DNA of 64,000 bases from Solibacillus sp. FSL R5-0449 (GTDB lineage Bacteria; Bacillota; Bacilli; Bacillales_A; Planococcaceae), in NCBI RefSeq assembly GCF_037975215.1, contig NZ_CP150239.1:153501-217500 (forward strand). Direction: 5' to 3'. The translations under genes were made by a program, and so were the position numbers. Under the pieces are notes generated by a model. It was not told the origin of the DNA, did no database searches, and saw nothing but the letters and a program-made list of their open reading frames with translations. Every line of letters starts with the position of its first letter. Positions within the stretch are counted from its first letter, which is position 1. Positions 62,474-64,000 of the stretch are shown piece by piece.

Positions 62474-63961
62474 CTACAGATTATAAAGCTTTGTATATTT
62501 TTCCTGTAAGTAGTCGGCCAAGTATTTTGCGGAAAGCGGTTCACCGGTACCTTCCATAATTAACTCATTCGGCTTTTTCAATGCACCGAACTGATGGACT
62601 TTATCTGTTAGCCAATCTTTAATAGGAGCTAATTCTCCGCGTTCGCAAAGCTCATCGAAGTTTGGAATGTCCTGATCCATTGCATGTTTCCATTGCGCAG
62701 CATACATGAAGCCCAGCGCGTAGCTTGGGAAGTAGCCAAAGCTGCCGTCACTCCAGTGCATATCTTGCAGTACACCTTCTGCATCATTTTGTGGACGTAT
62801 CCCTAAATATTCTTCGTATTTTTCATTCCAAACGCGCGGTAAGTCTTCCGCCTGTAAGTCCCCATTGAAAATCTCTCGCTCAATTTCATAGCGAATCATA
62901 ATATGAAGCGGGTAAGTAAGCTCGTCTGCCTCAATCCGTATTAACGAAGGCTCTGAGAAATTGATCGCTTTTAAAAATTCATCAGCAGGTACGTCCCCAA
63001 ATTGTTCCGGAGAATGCTTTTGTAAAATAGCGTAATGATGTTTCCAGAAGCTTTCGTTCCGTCCAATAATATTTTCATAAAACAGTGATTGAGATTCATG
63101 AATTCCCATTGAAGCACCTGTAGATAATGGCAGGCCGTTTAATGAAGCATCAATATTTTGTTCATATAAAGCATGTCCGCATTCATGAATTGTGCCAAAA
63201 ACAGCAGAACGGAAATCATTTTCATCATACTTTGTCGTAATCCGAATATCTCCGCTGTTTAAACCGATCATGAAAGGATGGACCGTTTCATCTAAACGGC
63301 CAGCTTCAAAGTCGTAGCCAAGCTGTTTCAATAATTCCAGTGAAGCAGCATGTTGTCCGCTTTTCGGGAAGTGTTTAAATAATAGAGAAGTATCCGGTTT
63401 GTTTTTTGATTCACCGATAGCCTTTACTAAAGGAACGATTGTTGCCTTCAGCTCACCGAATAACTCGTCAAGCGTATCCGTCGTCATATTCGGTTCATAT
63501 TTATCCAATAATGTATTATAGGCAGAACCATTTTTAATACCCCAGTACTGAACAAACCGCTTCTGATAATCGATTACTTCTTTTAAGTACGGCAGGAAAA
63601 TCTGAAAATCCGACTTTTCTTTTGCCTCTTCCCAAGCTGCTTCCGATTTTGCTTTTAAAATCGTATAAGCTTTAAATTCTTCAGCTGGTATCTTTTTAGA
63701 CTCGTCATATTCTTTCTTAACTTCTTCATACAGACGTTGCGTCACAAAGTCCAATTTCTCATTTTGAAGCTCAGACAGCAATTTTCCCAGTTCGTCACTC
63801 GTTTGAAGAGCAAATAATTCTGCGGACAATGTTCCGATTACTTCCGCACGTTGCTCCAACCCTTTTCGAGGAGCCCCTGTACGCATATCCCAATAAATAA
63901 CGGAAAGCGCCTCTGAATAGTTTTGCATTTTCTTCACATAATTAATAAAAGTTTGTTGCAT
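62474..63961 (-). CDS. M32-family metallocarboxypeptidase (Taq type)
   Basis: A 495-residue cytosolic zinc carboxypeptidase of the usual family length. The HExxH site is in TIHECGHALYEQ, followed by the third ligand in GIHESQSLFYEN. SVIYWDMRTGAPRKG at the N-terminus and RPQNDAEGVLQDMHWSDGSFGYFPSYALG near the C-terminus (in part) are M32 hallmarks. It releases C-terminal residues other than proline. AGGAGTGGGTGATATATT precedes the ATG. Single gene near the window end. Confidence 0.92.
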   Translation of the reverse strand: MQQTFINYVKKMQNYSEALSVIYWDMRTGAPRKGLEQRAEVIGTLSAELFALQTSDELGKLLSELQNEKLDFVTQRLYEEVKKEYDESKKIPAEEFKAYTILKAKSEAAWEEAKEKSDFQIFLPYLKEVIDYQKRFVQYWGIKNGSAYNTLLDKYEPNMTTDTLDELFGELKATIVPLVKAIGESKNKPDTSLLFKHFPKSGQHAASLELLKQLGYDFEAGRLDETVHPFMIGLNSGDIRITTKYDENDFRSAVFGTIHECGHALYEQNIDASLNGLPLSTGASMGIHESQSLFYENIIGRNESFWKHHYAILQKHSPEQFGDVPADEFLKAINFSEPSLIRIEADELTYPLHIMIRYEIEREIFNGDLQAEDLPRVWNEKYEEYLGIRPQNDAEGVLQDMHWSDGSFGYFPSYALGFMYAAQWKHAMDQDIPNFDELCERGELAPIKDWLTDKVHQFGALKKPNELIMEGTGEPLSAKYLADYLQEKYTKLYNL

Positions 63962-64000
63962 AATATATCACCCACTCCTTTCACATTTATTATATAGTAC

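Noticed and set aside
1..64000. tRNA, rRNA genes or CRISPR arrays
   Set aside because: No cloverleaf-like sequence with a CCA-proximal pattern, no rRNA-like conserved stretch and no regularly spaced direct repeats were seen.

Overview
The window looks like the chromosome of a low-GC, spore-forming Gram-positive of the family Planococcaceae (Solibacillus/Lysinibacillus-like). This is an inference from gene content: a Tlp small acid-soluble spore protein, CotB-like spore coat proteins, a three-SLH surface protein, sigma-B-type promoters, and a complete staphyloxanthin-type C30 carotenoid operon (crtN-crtM-crtP-crtQ-crtO). No database search was possible.

Layout. 1-12 kb is ordinary metabolism: a Gfo/Idh/MocA oxidoreductase (cut by the window edge), a CoA-disulfide reductase-like flavoprotein, tlp, a Ca2+-type P-ATPase, a PRK06851-like ATPase, an SDR, a YbgA-like protein and an acetamidase/formamidase. 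12-21.6 kb holds a class III CoA-transferase, a giant SLH surface protein and a spore-coat/ArsB-like cluster. 21.9-28.4 kb is the carotenoid operon plus a FabG-like reductase. 28.4-33.7 kb has an acetyltransferase, an adenine-riboswitch-controlled pbuE, an aldo/keto reductase, two sigma-B glycine-zipper stress proteins and two crcB genes behind a fluoride riboswitch, one of them frameshifted. 33.8-43.8 kb has LysE, NCS1, GGDEF, TetR/SDR, PBP4-type, XRE and GNAT genes and an SsuBC/ThiZX-like ABC transporter.

The striking part is 44295-60783. The substrate-binding gene of that ABC transporter is split: its 3' end lies at 43847-44305 and its 5' end at 60773-61302. Joining the two at a shared 11-bp core (GAAGCAAAGGC) restores one uninterrupted 325-codon frame. 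The intervening ~16.5 kb is therefore an integrated mobile element with recognisable attL and attR and 12-bp inverted arms. It carries three large serine recombinases with small accessory ORFs, a decayed IS150-like insertion with a 3-bp target duplication, a secreted protein/lipoprotein/membrane-protein operon, and a five-gene set that reads like an uncharacterised defence system: a DUF6414-like protein, a Clp-type AAA+ ATPase, a RelA/SpoT-type nucleotide synthetase, a DGQHR (DndB-like) protein and a TIR-like domain fused to a membrane module. A family of five 16-bp repeats lies between two recombinase genes, and a strong hairpin masks the ribosome site of the small ORF that precedes the recombinase operon.

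After the element the chromosome continues with a NUDIX CoA pyrophosphatase, a 38-residue membrane peptide and an M32 carboxypeptidase.
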